This document shows positions 50,618 to 60,081 of a stretch of 64,000 nt of DNA, in pieces. The notes under the pieces are model-generated. The model worked only from the letters and a program-made list of their open reading frames with translations. It was not told where the DNA came from and did not search any database. Made by a program: the position numbers and the translations under genes. Within the stretch, counting starts at the first letter, position 1. The number at the start of each line of letters is the position of its first letter. This DNA comes from Nitrospinota bacterium (lineage in GTDB: Bacteria; Nitrospinota; Nitrospinia; Nitrospinales; VA-1): positions 1 to 64,000 of the forward strand of contig JAQCGX010000016.1 in assembly GCA_027619975.1 (NCBI GenBank). Reading direction: 5' to 3'.

Positions 50618-51684
50618 CCACCCATCATGAAGGCTTCCGCTTCCTCAAACCGGGGGGGAGGGAGATGCGCGACGTTCTGGAAAAATGCGTCGGCGCAAGC
50701 CAGCACGTCCTGAACCGTGATCAATTCAAACATCGACCGCCTGAAAGCGGCGGCGCCGGGATAGCCAAAAGCCAGCCAGGTGCAAAACTTTCTCAGCAGA
50801 AGCAGGGTGATCCGGGTGTCGTAACACCTGCGCAGTTTTTCAAGGTACCTAAAAAGCAGTTCGTTTGCAGCTGAAGTCTTGCGGTCATAGCCTCCCTGGC
50901 ATTCCAGAAAAATCCAGGGGTTGCGCAAAGCGCCACGACCGATCATCACCGCATCCACACCGGACTCTTCAAGGCACTGTCTGGCTCGTGCCGCATCGCG
51001 GATGTCGCCGTTACCGATAATCGGAATCTTCGCACGGGCTTTCACTTCCCGGATGAGATCCCAGTCGGCAAGGCCCGCATAGCCTTGCGTACGGGTTCTG
51101 CCATGAATCGCCACCCACTCACAGCCGGCATTATAAGCGGCTTGCGTGCATTCATGAATCGTCAGCTCCTCATCACTCCAGCCGGTACGCATCTTGACCG
51201 TTAACGGCAACTCAATGCCCCGTTTGATCTTGTAAAGAAATTCTTCCAGGTACCCGGGGTCGCGCATCAACGCCGCGCCACAGCCTTTTTTCACAACTTT
51301 TTTAACAGGACATCCCATATTGAGATCGACAAAATCCGCGCCCTCTTCCTGCACCACGCGCGCGGCTGTGATGATGTCCTCCGCCGACTCACCAAACAGT
51401 TGAATGCCCACCAGCGTTCCCGGATGCGGATGGATACGCATCATCTGTCGAGTTTTTCCCGAGTTATAAAGCAAGCCCTTTGCCGATACCAATTCGGAAA
51501 TCAGGACACCCGCCCCATTTTCATCCATCAGTTCGCGAAACGCCACATCGGTGATGCCCGCCATCGGCGCAAGCCAGAACGGGCTTCTCGCTCGGCAGAT
51601 CAAACCCGACAAACGGGTGGACTCAGCGTTGCCCTCTTCTTTTTTCAACATGGAAGGGTGTGTCATCACATTCTCAACTGGCAT
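50608..51684 (-). CDS. dus: tRNA-dihydrouridine synthase
   Basis: FMN-dependent TIM-barrel enzyme reducing uridines in tRNA. It has WLAPMAGITDVAFREL, VGIQLFGE, the catalytic Cys in DLNMGCPVKKVVKKGCGAALM, VKMRTGW, AIHGRTRTQGYAG, and IIGNGDI with VDAVMIGRGAL. This is closest to the DusB-type pattern. The 358-residue length includes a loose N-terminal extension of about 30 residues, so the start may be the internal Met at residue 7 or 12. It converges with, and overlaps by 10 bp, the kinase gene. Confidence 0.94.
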   Translation of the reverse strand: MPVENVMTHPSMLKKEEGNAESTRLSGLICRARSPFWLAPMAGITDVAFRELMDENGAGVLISELVSAKGLLYNSGKTRQMMRIHPHPGTLVGIQLFGESAEDIITAARVVQEEGADFVDLNMGCPVKKVVKKGCGAALMRDPGYLEEFLYKIKRGIELPLTVKMRTGWSDEELTIHECTQAAYNAGCEWVAIHGRTRTQGYAGLADWDLIREVKARAKIPIIGNGDIRDAARARQCLEESGVDAVMIGRGALRNPWIFLECQGGYDRKTSAANELLFRYLEKLRRCYDTRITLLLLRKFCTWLAFGYPGAAAFRRSMFELITVQDVLACADAFFQNVAHLPPPRFEEAEAFMMGGHG

Positions 51685-51745
51685 TAGGCCGTCTCTAAAA
51701 ATTAGTTTTCACAGAAAATAGAATAATGTGCAAAAGTTTCTTATC

Positions 51746-51798
51746 AGTGGCACGGGCTTTCCAGCCCGTGCGGACAGGCAGGAAAGCCTGTCCTACTA
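51746..51798. repeat. Twin-hairpin intergenic repeat, copy 2
   Basis: CACGGGCT/AGCCCGTG with a TTCC loop (51751-51770) is followed by GACAGGC/GCCTGTC (51773-51792), framed by AGTGG and CTACT. It has the same design as 33944-33997, with stem changes that keep pairing, between dus and the pseudouridine synthase gene. Confidence 0.75.
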
Positions 51799-51847
51799 AA
51801 ACAAAAGACGCTTCTTTGAATTGGCGATTCGGTGCCATTGTTAATTT

Positions 51848-52747
51848 TTAGAAATGTCCATTATCAAAATACGAGTGAAAATGATCCGGGCAGGCGGCAG
51901 TCGCGTCTATCGAGAGATCAAAACATTTAAAGCGCATGCGGTGCGCGTGCAACGAAAACGGCAGATCCGTTGGCTTTCCATTCCCATAAATCTCATCGTT
52001 CACGATAGGAAGCCCCCGGCTTGCGAGATGAACTCGAATCTGATTGGTGCGCCCGGACAGCGGAAGAACTTTCAATAACGACCGTCCCTGAAAAGAACGA
52101 ACCCACTCAACCTCTGTTTCCGCCGGTTTGGAGCCTGCCAAAGTTTCCCCCACCCCGCGTTTGGAACCATCCAGTCTGCCGATAGGAGCGTCGATCGTAA
52201 ATTTTTTTTGTGCGGGAATGCCTTCAACGATGGCCATATATTCTTTCAACACCGTCTTGCCCTTAAACTCGTGCATCAGAAATCCCGCCGCTTGCCGCGT
52301 GCGGGCAAAGACGATCACGCCGGTGGTTCCAACATCCAGGCGCTGTACCGGGCGAGGGGTTTCTTCTGGATACACTTCCTTGAGAAGCTCGGTCATGCTG
52401 TTTTTAAAATATCGACCGCTCGGATGCACCGGGATGGGCGCGGCCTTATTGAATATCCTCAGATGCCTGTCTAAGTACAGGACTTCCAGATTACGGTTGG
52501 CCGCAGGCTCGGTGCGCATTCCGGCACGGGTAATAATTTGATCCTGTTCGCGGAGCACAGCTCCAGGCAGTACCGTCTTGCCATTGACCGTGATCTTGCC
52601 CGCACGGATTTCTGCGATCCATTGTTGTTCGGTCTGGTAACTGAAACGGGAAACAAAATATTTTTCTACGGGGTAGCCATCATATTTGGCGGGAACATGG
52701 GACGTGTATATTTGTTCCGACGGAGGAAATGTGTGTAGTCGAGTCAT
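51848..52747 (-). CDS. RluA-family 23S rRNA/tRNA pseudouridine synthase
   Basis: The N-terminal S4-like RNA-binding segment (KYFVSRFSYQTEQQWIAEIRAGKITVNG) is followed by the catalytic domain. This has PVQRLDVGTTGVIVFAR (catalytic Asp in R-L-D), KEYMAIVEG, and GRTNQIRVHLASRGLPIVNDEIYG. The 299-residue length fits the RluA/RluC/RluD group, but the target uridine cannot be told from sequence. It is a single gene between the twin-hairpin repeat and yqgE. Confidence 0.92.
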   Translation of the reverse strand: MTRLHTFPPSEQIYTSHVPAKYDGYPVEKYFVSRFSYQTEQQWIAEIRAGKITVNGKTVLPGAVLREQDQIITRAGMRTEPAANRNLEVLYLDRHLRIFNKAAPIPVHPSGRYFKNSMTELLKEVYPEETPRPVQRLDVGTTGVIVFARTRQAAGFLMHEFKGKTVLKEYMAIVEGIPAQKKFTIDAPIGRLDGSKRGVGETLAGSKPAETEVEWVRSFQGRSLLKVLPLSGRTNQIRVHLASRGLPIVNDEIYGNGKPTDLPFSLHAHRMRFKCFDLSIDATAACPDHFHSYFDNGHF

Positions 52748-52814
52748 TGAAAAAGAAAAGGTTCGGTGAAAAGAGTTTTGCTTAACCTGAGCATGAAGCC
52801 CTTTCGGACCACTA

Positions 52815-53378
52815 TCAATTCCACTGCGGGTTCACAGGCGCATGGATCAGGTACTCGTATTCCTTCCCCAAAGACTTCACAGCACCCGGCCAGATCCGGT
52901 CCAGATTATTTTCAAACACAAAATGCTCCGTGGCCTCGCAAGTCAGCCAACTGCGTTGTTCCATCTCACCTGCCAGCTGCCCCGCCGCCCAGCCGGAATA
53001 ACCCAGGAAAAAACGGATATTCTCTTCCGGGTTCGTAATGCGATTAAGAATATTTTCTAAAAAATTCCAGTCCATTCCCAAGTGGACTCCCTGGCAAATT
53101 TGATCCAGTTCGGGGATGGGTTCCTCGGACCGGCAAATATAAAACATCTGCGACTGAGAAACGGGTCCGCCAATATAGACCCGTCCCTTATAGGAACTGA
53201 GCAAATCCATACGGGAGAATATCTCAGCCGGGTCTAACTCTGCCGCCTTATTGACCACCAGGCCGAAAGACCCATGCTCGTCGTGATTGCAAAGCAAGAC
53301 CACCGTTCTGGAAAAATTGGGGTCCGGTAATACCGGGTTGGCAATCAAAAAATATCCCTTGCCGTAGTCGTCATTCAT
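52815..53378 (-). CDS. yqgE: YqgE/AlgH family protein (UPF0301)
   Basis: The 187-residue protein has the family hallmarks GYFLIANPVLPDPNFSRTVVLLCNHDEHGSFGLVVNKA, VYIGGPVSQSQMFYI, and FFLGYSGWAAGQLAGEMEQRSWL. Biochemical function of this widespread family is not settled; it is named after AlgH, linked to alginate regulation in Pseudomonas. It is monocistronic. Confidence 0.9.
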   Translation of the reverse strand: MNDDYGKGYFLIANPVLPDPNFSRTVVLLCNHDEHGSFGLVVNKAAELDPAEIFSRMDLLSSYKGRVYIGGPVSQSQMFYICRSEEPIPELDQICQGVHLGMDWNFLENILNRITNPEENIRFFLGYSGWAAGQLAGEMEQRSWLTCEATEHFVFENNLDRIWPGAVKSLGKEYEYLIHAPVNPQWN

Positions 53379-53454
53379 ACCGATTCACCCTGAAATGCGC
53401 GGGCCAGCAACCTGCCCTTAAAGTTTCTTGACCGTTCATGTGCAAGAACACATG

Positions 53455-54075
53455 CTACAGGTTCAAGGACTGCAACTTTTTAAAATTAGGCGCGTGCCGG
53501 GCCTCATCATTCGCTTCCGCTGAGGTGAAGTTATTGTCGAAATAAGCCGCCACCAGATTGGGAAACGCCTTGGAGTGAGCCAGCGCCAGAAGGCCTTTAT
53601 CAGCGATTTCATTTTGCGCCAGATCCATTTCCTCGATCTTTGCCAACTTGTTCTCCTCGGCCAAAACAACAGCGCCTTCATCCTTCAGAAAATTGCGGTA
53701 CAAATTGAGGGTTTTGACCTTGCCAAGCACTTTGGAGTTGACCAGAGCCTTGATGCCTCTCGCCCCAATGTCATTGCCCCCAAGCTCCAACCAGGTGACC
53801 TTGGAAAACAAGGACGCCTCCGCCAGAAGCTTCACCCCCTCGTCGCCAATGCGGTTGCCGCCAAGGTTCAAGCGCTTGACCTGTGCTACCCGGTCATCCA
53901 TGGTGATTACGCTCATGCCCTGACTGCCAACGCAATACCCCTTCAGGTTCAGCTCTTTTCCATCTTTGGAAAGGCATTCGACCACGATTCGGTCCATCGT
54001 TTCACGCAACTGCTCCCCGGTAAGGTTGCAAGGCTCTGCGGGCTTGTAAATATCAAAATGGGATATTGAAGGCAT
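53455..54075 (-). CDS. Leucine-rich-repeat protein, ribonuclease-inhibitor type
   Basis: The 206-residue protein contains about five LRR units of about 28 residues: RLNLGGNRIGDEGVKLL, WLELGGNDIGARGIKAL, TLNLYRNFLKDEGAVVL, EMDLAQNEIADKGLLAL and a degenerate last one. The pattern L-x-L-x-x-N-x-I-x-D-x-G is that of eukaryote-like RI repeats. There is no signal peptide, so it is a cytoplasmic interaction protein of unknown partner. GGGAGGA lies 4 nt before the ATG. Confidence 0.88.
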   Translation of the reverse strand: MPSISHFDIYKPAEPCNLTGEQLRETMDRIVVECLSKDGKELNLKGYCVGSQGMSVITMDDRVAQVKRLNLGGNRIGDEGVKLLAEASLFSKVTWLELGGNDIGARGIKALVNSKVLGKVKTLNLYRNFLKDEGAVVLAEENKLAKIEEMDLAQNEIADKGLLALAHSKAFPNLVAAYFDNNFTSAEANDEARHAPNFKKLQSLNL

Positions 54076-54099
54076 AAATCCTCCCTGGAAAGCAAATAA

Positions 54100-54123
54100 G
54101 GGGTTCCTCTACAGCGAACCCCC
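54100..54123 (-). promoter_or_regulatory. Hairpin in the leader of the LRR gene
   Basis: GGGGTTC (54100-54106) pairs with GAACCCC (54116-54122) around a 9-nt loop, 25 nt before the LRR start codon on the minus strand. A weak T-run follows, so it could be a leader hairpin or a poor terminator. Confidence 0.3.
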
Positions 54124-54258
54124 TGGTATCAATTAATTAAGGCCAAAAAAAATTATCGGCCCAAATGGTTTTCCTATACTATAGGCGGTATCAGGCTATT
54201 ATAAGGTTGACAGAAAATCAATTATAATTTAAATTTCCCAGTTTCACCAGGAGCAATC

Positions 54259-54630
54259 ATGAAGTTGGATTTTGACAAAATGGGGGGGTTGGTCCCCGCA
54301 ATCATTCAGGATGCCGAAACCGGGCAAGTGCTGATGCTCGCCTACATGAACCCCGTTGCCTGGGAAAAAACCCTGGAGACCGGAAAAGCCTGGTTTTATA
54401 GCCGGTCCCGCGACAAGCAATGGATGAAGGGCGAAGAAAGCGGAAATGTCCAAATCGTCAAGGAAGTATTTGTAGACTGCGATGACGACACCGTTCTCCT
54501 GAAAGTAGAACAAGTGGGCAAGGCCGCCTGCCACAAGGGGTACACGAGCTGTTTTTTCAGGAAAATTGACGGCGAAGTCCAGGTGGTCGAAGAACGAGTC
54601 TTTGACCCTGAAAAAGTTTACAAAAAATAA
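54259..54630 (+). CDS. hisI: Phosphoribosyl-AMP cyclohydrolase
   Basis: HisI opens the adenine ring of PR-AMP in histidine synthesis. The 123-residue protein has [50 protein letters not shown], the metal-binding [11 protein letters not shown] and the Cys-rich [12 protein letters not shown]. It is the monofunctional form, without the HisE pyrophosphohydrolase domain. GGAG lies 6 nt upstream of the ATG. hisG follows after 38 bp. Confidence 0.96.
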   Translation: MKLDFDKMGGLVPAIIQDAETGQVLMLAYMNPVAWEKTLETGKAWFYSRSRDKQWMKGEESGNVQIVKEVFVDCDDDTVLLKVEQVGKAACHKGYTSCFFRKIDGEVQVVEERVFDPEKVYKK

Positions 54631-54668
54631 TCATAACTCAACTGCAAACCAGAAAAGAGTCGACCCCC

Positions 54669-55547
54669 ATGAGCGGCAAAGTGTTAAAGCTGGGAATACC
54701 CAAAGGAAGCCTGGAAGAAGCCACCGTCAAGCTGTTTGCGAAAGCGGGCTATAATATCACAATCTCAAGCCGGTCCTATTTCCCCAGCATCGATGACGAC
54801 GAAATCGAATGCATGCTGATCAGGGCCCAGGAAATTGCCCGCTATGTGGCCGATGGGGTTCTGGATGCTGGGCTCACAGGTAAAGACTGGGTCATGGAAA
54901 ACCGCGCCGATGTGGTCGAAATCGCCGATCTGATCTATTCCAAACAATCCTCAAAGCCGGTTCGATGGGTGCTCGCGGTTCCAAACGACTCTGACATTCA
55001 CTCGGTCAAAGATCTGCAGGGCAAACGCATCGCCACGGAGGCGGTCAACATGACCGTCGATTACCTAACAAAACACGGGGTCACGGCGCACGTTGAATTC
55101 TCCTGGGGAGCCACGGAAGTCAAACCGCCAAAGCTGGTGGACGCCATCGTCGAAATCACCGAAACCGGAAGTTCTCTCAGGGCCAATAACCTGAGGATCG
55201 TGGACACTCTCATGGAGTCCACCACCAAATTCATCATGAATAAGGATTCCCATCAGGATGAATGGAAACAGGACAAGGTCAACCGGCTGGTTCTCATGCT
55301 TAAAAGCGCCATGGCGGCCAATGGGCAGGTTGGGCTGATGATGAATGTCCCAAAATCCCAACTGGATGCGGTTATGAAAATTTTACCGCAAGGAAAAAAG
55401 CCGACGATCGCGGAATTGACCGATAAAGACTGGGTGGACCTGAGTATTATTATTGAAGAAAAGATGGTGCGTGAAATCGCTCCCGACTTGAAACGGGCCG
55501 GCGCCGAAGATATCGTTGAATACCCTCTCAATAAAATTATTCACTGA
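54669..55547 (+). CDS. hisG: ATP phosphoribosyltransferase, long form
   Basis: HisG catalyses the first committed step of histidine synthesis from ATP and PRPP. The 292-residue protein has [56 protein letters not shown], and a PRPP-site segment [19 protein letters not shown]. The C-terminal regulatory ACT-like domain (residues about 215-290) makes it the long, hexameric, histidine-inhibited type that does not need HisZ. PRPP is supplied by prs, also in this window. Confidence 0.95.
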   Translation: MSGKVLKLGIPKGSLEEATVKLFAKAGYNITISSRSYFPSIDDDEIECMLIRAQEIARYVADGVLDAGLTGKDWVMENRADVVEIADLIYSKQSSKPVRWVLAVPNDSDIHSVKDLQGKRIATEAVNMTVDYLTKHGVTAHVEFSWGATEVKPPKLVDAIVEITETGSSLRANNLRIVDTLMESTTKFIMNKDSHQDEWKQDKVNRLVLMLKSAMAANGQVGLMMNVPKSQLDAVMKILPQGKKPTIAELTDKDWVDLSIIIEEKMVREIAPDLKRAGAEDIVEYPLNKIIH

Positions 55548-55680
55548 CCAGAGGGCTGAAACCACCCGAACCCAATCCATCGGAACATTCGGCGTGCTGT
55601 TTCTCTGTATGTTTAATCCCGCTTGATTTATCGACAACGGACCGCTTTGATTCGGCCTGCCATACCACTGTGATATTGAT

Positions 55681-57009
55681 ATGACGAACAAAAGAAAAAA
55701 ATCCAAATCAAACGCCAAGCCAGCCGACCCTAAAAAAGACTCCCAACAGCAGGAACAAGAGAAACCCGGTTTGGAAGAAGTAACCGACCTGGAAAAATCC
55801 CCTGAACCTGCGGAAACTGCCGAAGAACAGGCCCAGCTAGCGAAAGAATCGCAACCGGACGATAGTGAAAAGAGCCCTGCCCAGGAAGAAACACCCGAAA
55901 CGAGCCAGGAAGAAGCATCACCTGAAATAGCCGCTCCACCCGCTGAGATAGAAAAGACTCTCGATGAAAAGGAATCTGATGCCCAAAAAGTCGGAGCATC
56001 GATTTCTTATCAGAAAGAGACCTATGGGGGAGAGACCGACGAAGAGTTGCAAACCACCAGCGCATCGAAGGCTTCCGAAGCAATCAAGGACGATATAGAA
56101 CCTGTTGGCACCGAAGAAGAGAAGCCCCTGGAGCAGAAAAAATCCGCTTTCCGTTTTGTCGGCCTTATATTATTCCTGCTACTCGCAGGCACCGCAGTTG
56201 CTATATTTAATCTGACCCAACAAGAGAAACAACCTTCCAGCCGCCCAACAACTGCGACGACACCCAGTAAAATACCGACTCCACCTGCCGCTCCTGTAGA
56301 GATCGCTGAAGCTCCAGAGCCTCCTCCTGCTGAAGATGCAAAAACACCGGAAAAAGACATCAGTGAGCCCGCTTCTGAACCTGCTGAGGGCGAAGCACCG
56401 GAAGAAAATCATGTCAGTGGCGCTACGGATGACACTGAAGAGGAAGCTCCTGCGAACCACGTCAGCGGAACCGGGGAGCCAAAAGAAGAAGAAACAACCG
56501 GCGAACATATCAGCGGAGCCGGCGCTGAAACCGAAATGGCCGCAGAAGTTGACGATTCCAAAATCGCCCAGGCTCCTGCGAAAGAAGCGGAAGCCGATCA
56601 TGAGGAAGAAGCTGCTCAGGAGGAGCCCGTCGAACCCCCTGTAGAGGAAGAGACCGCTCATGAGAAGGAGGCCGCTGAGGATGAACCTGCCGAAACTCAT
56701 GCTGAAGAAACACCTGAAGCGGAAGTCGCCCATGCCCCGGCAGAAGAACCTGAAGACGTTCATGAGGAAGAACCCGTGCATGAAGCTCCTGCGGAGCCTG
56801 CCGAAGAGGAAATGACTGAAGAAGCACCCGTTGAAGTCGCTGAAGTGGTAGAACCGGCTCAAGAGGAACACAAAGCCCCCAAAGCGAAGCGGTCGGAGGC
56901 GGTTCAGAAATATCTGAATTTCATCGAGACCTCTGCCGAGACAATTTGGGAATTCATCAAGTCAGCAGTCAGAAAATCCGGCGACACCCTGAAAGATGTG
57001 CTGGGTTAA
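55681..57009 (+). CDS. Very acidic, Pro/Ala/Glu-rich membrane-anchored protein
   Basis: The 442-residue protein begins with a Lys-rich tip (NKRKKSKSNAKPADPKK). Residues 20-150 are acidic and low in complexity, one membrane helix (about 156-176, FVGLILFLLLAGTAVAIF) follows, and about 200 residues of Glu/Ala/Pro-rich repeats come next. These include three HVSG/HISG units (ENHVSGA, ANHVSGT, GEHISGA) and many EEE-A-x-E units. The last 40 residues (AVQKYLNFIETSAETIWEFIKSAVRKSG) look like an amphipathic helix. No enzyme domain is visible. It may be an envelope spacer or scaffold; the function is unknown. Confidence 0.7.
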   Translation: MTNKRKKSKSNAKPADPKKDSQQQEQEKPGLEEVTDLEKSPEPAETAEEQAQLAKESQPDDSEKSPAQEETPETSQEEASPEIAAPPAEIEKTLDEKESDAQKVGASISYQKETYGGETDEELQTTSASKASEAIKDDIEPVGTEEEKPLEQKKSAFRFVGLILFLLLAGTAVAIFNLTQQEKQPSSRPTTATTPSKIPTPPAAPVEIAEAPEPPPAEDAKTPEKDISEPASEPAEGEAPEENHVSGATDDTEEEAPANHVSGTGEPKEEETTGEHISGAGAETEMAAEVDDSKIAQAPAKEAEADHEEEAAQEEPVEPPVEEETAHEKEAAEDEPAETHAEETPEAEVAHAPAEEPEDVHEEEPVHEAPAEPAEEEMTEEAPVEVAEVVEPAQEEHKAPKAKRSEAVQKYLNFIETSAETIWEFIKSAVRKSGDTLKDVLG

Positions 57010-57045
57010 GAACAGGCCTGCAATACCAGCATCGTTTCCCGATGT

Positions 57046-57858
57046 TCAATCCCCAACAAACTGGCATCGGTATTTCTCAGCGATCAAACCCTGCTCGTAA
57101 CACAATTGCTGAAAAAGCGTCATCCCTTCCAGTTCCTCTTGCCCTAAATCATAAATGATTTTATTCCGCAGATAGTCTTCGCATATTGCTGAATCCAAAC
57201 CCTTGGACCCGGCGAAATTGCTCGCAATGAATGCCAGATTTAAGAGTCCCTCCCGCCTTGCGGACTGGATGGCGTCGCAAATATTCTTCCCCAAAGTCAC
57301 CCCTTCCCGAACCGCAAGAACGGCGTGAACAAATGTTTTTCCCGTCTTTTGGAACCATTCTTCACTGAGATCATAGATTTCGATTCCATTTGGCAGGGTC
57401 GGCAGAGAAAAATTCTGGTCACCGATGATAAGCGCCGCATCGTGAGTCTTGAGCATAGCCGCCGGATCTGGAGGCGAGGGATCAAACGCAATCTCAGGGC
57501 TGAATCTTTTTGCAAATAATATTTTAAGAAGCGCCACCGAGGTCCGGGAACGCTCGTCCAAAGCCAGGGACTTGATATCCTCAACAGGAACTTTTGAAAT
57601 TAATAAAACCGTCGCCACTCGATTTCGCGATGCAATACAGACACCCGCCAGGCGGTAACGGTCCGCCTCCTTCAGGTATTCGACCGTTGGGATCATGGCC
57701 AGATCCAAACTTCCAGCTTTCAGCATTTCCGCCAGTTGGGAGGGAACATCGATCACCATTTCCAGGCCGGTTTCTTCCGCAATGTTGAGCAGGGGTACGA
57801 GTAGCGGCTGGGCATTGAGAAATTCATGCAACCCGAAACGCAGGATTTTTTGGGACAT
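57046..57858 (-). CDS. mqnA: Chorismate dehydratase (futalosine menaquinone pathway)
   Basis: The 270-residue protein has the periplasmic-binding-protein-like fold of MqnA. It shows FGLHEFLNAQPLLVPLL at the start, VPSQLAEMLKAGSLDLAMIPTVEYL, LDERSRTSVALLKILF, and HDAALIIGDQNFS. MqnA converts chorismate to 3-enolpyruvyl-benzoate. Relatives MqnD share the fold, but the N-terminal asparagine-containing block fits MqnA better. It is a single gene, convergent with the acidic-protein gene. Confidence 0.88.
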   Translation of the reverse strand: MSQKILRFGLHEFLNAQPLLVPLLNIAEETGLEMVIDVPSQLAEMLKAGSLDLAMIPTVEYLKEADRYRLAGVCIASRNRVATVLLISKVPVEDIKSLALDERSRTSVALLKILFAKRFSPEIAFDPSPPDPAAMLKTHDAALIIGDQNFSLPTLPNGIEIYDLSEEWFQKTGKTFVHAVLAVREGVTLGKNICDAIQSARREGLLNLAFIASNFAGSKGLDSAICEDYLRNKIIYDLGQEELEGMTLFQQLCYEQGLIAEKYRCQFVGD

Positions 57859-57935
57859 GACAGAACCTTAAAGCGGCGGAAACAACCTGGGGCTGGCTTG
57901 CAAGGATATCCCGCACATGGAATTCAGTAGAAAAT

Positions 57936-57970
57936 AAAAAAGGGATGGGGGCTTACCCCATCCCTTTTTA
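57936..57970 (-). terminator. Intrinsic terminator after hppA
   Basis: A 14-bp perfect stem (AAAAAGGGATGGGG at 57937-57950 facing CCCCATCCCTTTTT at 57956-57969) has a 5-nt loop and flanking A/T runs. It lies 19 bp past the hppA stop. Because both sides carry T or A runs it could work in both directions. Confidence 0.88.
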
Positions 57971-57988
57971 AATGAAACTCTAAAACTA

Positions 57989-60064
57989 TCAGAGAAACAA
58001 TGGAGCCATCACCAAAGAAATGATGGACATCAGTTTGATGAGAATGTTCATCGCAGGGCCAGAGGTATCCTTGAGAGGGTCACCAACCGTGTCACCCACG
58101 ACCGTGGCATGATGCGCCGGAGAACCTTTGCCGCCAAGGTTGCCCGCTTCGACATACTTTTTGGCATTGTCCCAGGCGCCGCCGCCGTTGGACATAAACA
58201 GCGCCAGCAAAACTCCCGTAAGTGTGGAGCCCACCAGCATGCCGCCCAGCGCTTCTGCGCCAAATATAGAACCAATCAACAGAGGCATCATGAAGGCCAC
58301 CACACCCGGAGCGATCATTTCTTTCAACGCCGCCTGGGTGCTGATATCAATACAACGGGCACTGTCCGGTTTTCCGGTGCCTTCCATGAGTCCAGGAATT
58401 TCCCGAAACTGGCGGCGAATTTCTTCCACCATTTCCATGGCCGCCTTGCCGACAGAGGTCATGGTGAGAGCCGCTACATAAAAGGGAATCACCCCACCTA
58501 TCAGCACGCCTATAATAACCGTGGTCTTGGTGATATCGATGGATTCAATCCCTGCCGCCTGGGTGAAGGCGGAAAACAACGCCAGCGCAGTCAAGGCCGC
58601 AGAGCCGATCGCGAAGCCCTTGCCGATTGCCGCAGTGGTGTTCCCCACTTGATCCAGACCGTCGGTGATCTTGCGGGTTTCTTCTCCCAGACCGGCCATC
58701 TCAGATATGCCGCCGGCATTATCGGCGATGGGGCCATAAGCGTCCACCGACATGGTGATGCCGACCGTGGCCAGCATGCCGACCGCAGCCAGTGCCACGC
58801 CATACAACCCGGCAAATTCCGCTCCGAAGAAAATAGCGGCGGAAATGATGAGAACAGGAAGCACGGTGCTTTCCATAGCTATCGCCAGTCCTGTGATCAT
58901 GACCGTGGCGACACCTGTCGCGCTGGATTCAGCGATTTTCGTGACCGGTGAACCCGCTGTGTAATATTCCGTAATCAAACCGATTCCGATTCCTGCAATA
59001 CATCCGAACAACAGCGCAACAAAAACTCCAGAGGGAAGGCCCATGATTTTGACAACAAAGAAAGCCACAAACAACATGGCGCCAGCGCTGATGAAGGTGC
59101 AGTTTCTAAGAGCCGTTGCCGGGTCCTGATCTTCCAGGTTGTTCATGGCCCGAATTCCCACAATGGAGGCGATCAAACCGACCATGGCAACGATCACCGG
59201 GAGCGCCATATACTCAAACCGCATGGTGGACATACCCGCCGCAATCGCGATGGTAGCGATCATGGAGCCGACATAAGACTCGAAAATATCTGCGCCCAAA
59301 CCTGCGGTATCTCCCACGCAGTCGCCGACATTATCGGCGATGACACCGGGGTTTCTTGGATCGTCTTCCGGAATTCCCGCTTCTACCTTACCAACCAAAT
59401 CGGAGCCTACATCTGCGGTTTTGGTGTAAATACCGCCACCCACACGGGCGAACAGGGCAATGGAGCTTGCGCCCATTGCAAATCCGCTGATGACACTCAC
59501 CGAATCTCCACGCGCAAATAACAGAAACAATCCACCCACACCCACCAGGCCCAAGCTGGCAACACACAAGCCCATCACCGCTCCGCCATTGAAAGCAATA
59601 TTCAAGGCTTTTGCCTGACCGCCATCGTTGGCGGCCTGCGAGGTGCGAACATTAGCGGTGGTCGCCGCGTTCATGCCAAAAAAACCTGCCAGCATCGAGC
59701 ACCCGGCTCCAGCCGCATAGGCGACGCCGGTCCAGAAACCAATCCAGATGCCTTTTTGGGTGGAAATAATGATGATGAGAAGAAAAAATACAACGCCAAC
59801 GAAATAACCTAAAATTTTATATTCTCGAGCAAGAAATACCATCGCCCCCTCATGAATGGCATCGGCGATTTCCGTCATTTTTTCGTTGCCCGCAGGTTGA
59901 TCGTCCAGATTTTCAAATATTTTCCAGGCGATAACCAGACCAAAAAGTCCAAATACAACCCCCAGATAGGCAAAGTTTGGCGATGCGTCAAAGGTGGCCA
60001 TTAACAAATAGATCACCATGGAAATGCTGACGAATATCAGCTCTCCTGTGTATTCCTTTAACAT
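57989..60064 (-). CDS. hppA: Membrane pyrophosphatase (ion-translocating), K+-dependent type
   Basis: The 691-residue protein has about 16 membrane helices and couples PPi hydrolysis to H+ or Na+ pumping. The substrate site has [47 protein letters not shown]. In the K+-dependence motif the sequence is [16 protein letters not shown]; Ala rather than Lys after NTT marks the K+-dependent subfamily. [18 protein letters not shown] near the end is also conserved. Whether it moves H+ or Na+ cannot be decided by eye. It has its own terminator and lies downstream of pth. Confidence 0.95.
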   Translation of the reverse strand: MLKEYTGELIFVSISMVIYLLMATFDASPNFAYLGVVFGLFGLVIAWKIFENLDDQPAGNEKMTEIADAIHEGAMVFLAREYKILGYFVGVVFFLLIIIISTQKGIWIGFWTGVAYAAGAGCSMLAGFFGMNAATTANVRTSQAANDGGQAKALNIAFNGGAVMGLCVASLGLVGVGGLFLLFARGDSVSVISGFAMGASSIALFARVGGGIYTKTADVGSDLVGKVEAGIPEDDPRNPGVIADNVGDCVGDTAGLGADIFESYVGSMIATIAIAAGMSTMRFEYMALPVIVAMVGLIASIVGIRAMNNLEDQDPATALRNCTFISAGAMLFVAFFVVKIMGLPSGVFVALLFGCIAGIGIGLITEYYTAGSPVTKIAESSATGVATVMITGLAIAMESTVLPVLIISAAIFFGAEFAGLYGVALAAVGMLATVGITMSVDAYGPIADNAGGISEMAGLGEETRKITDGLDQVGNTTAAIGKGFAIGSAALTALALFSAFTQAAGIESIDITKTTVIIGVLIGGVIPFYVAALTMTSVGKAAMEMVEEIRRQFREIPGLMEGTGKPDSARCIDISTQAALKEMIAPGVVAFMMPLLIGSIFGAEALGGMLVGSTLTGVLLALFMSNGGGAWDNAKKYVEAGNLGGKGSPAHHATVVGDTVGDPLKDTSGPAMNILIKLMSIISLVMAPLFL

Positions 60065-60081
60065 TCCGATTATCCCTCCGT

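Noticed and set aside
53436-53462. Possible further hairpin repeat (ATGTGCAAGAACACAT) at the end of the LRR gene
   Set aside because: Short, imperfect, overlaps the coding end, and lacks the frame motifs of the twin-hairpin family.
54207-54228. Consensus TTGACA and TATAAT just upstream of hisI
   Set aside because: The two hexamers are only 10 bp apart, far from the 16-18 bp needed, so they cannot form one sigma-70 promoter.
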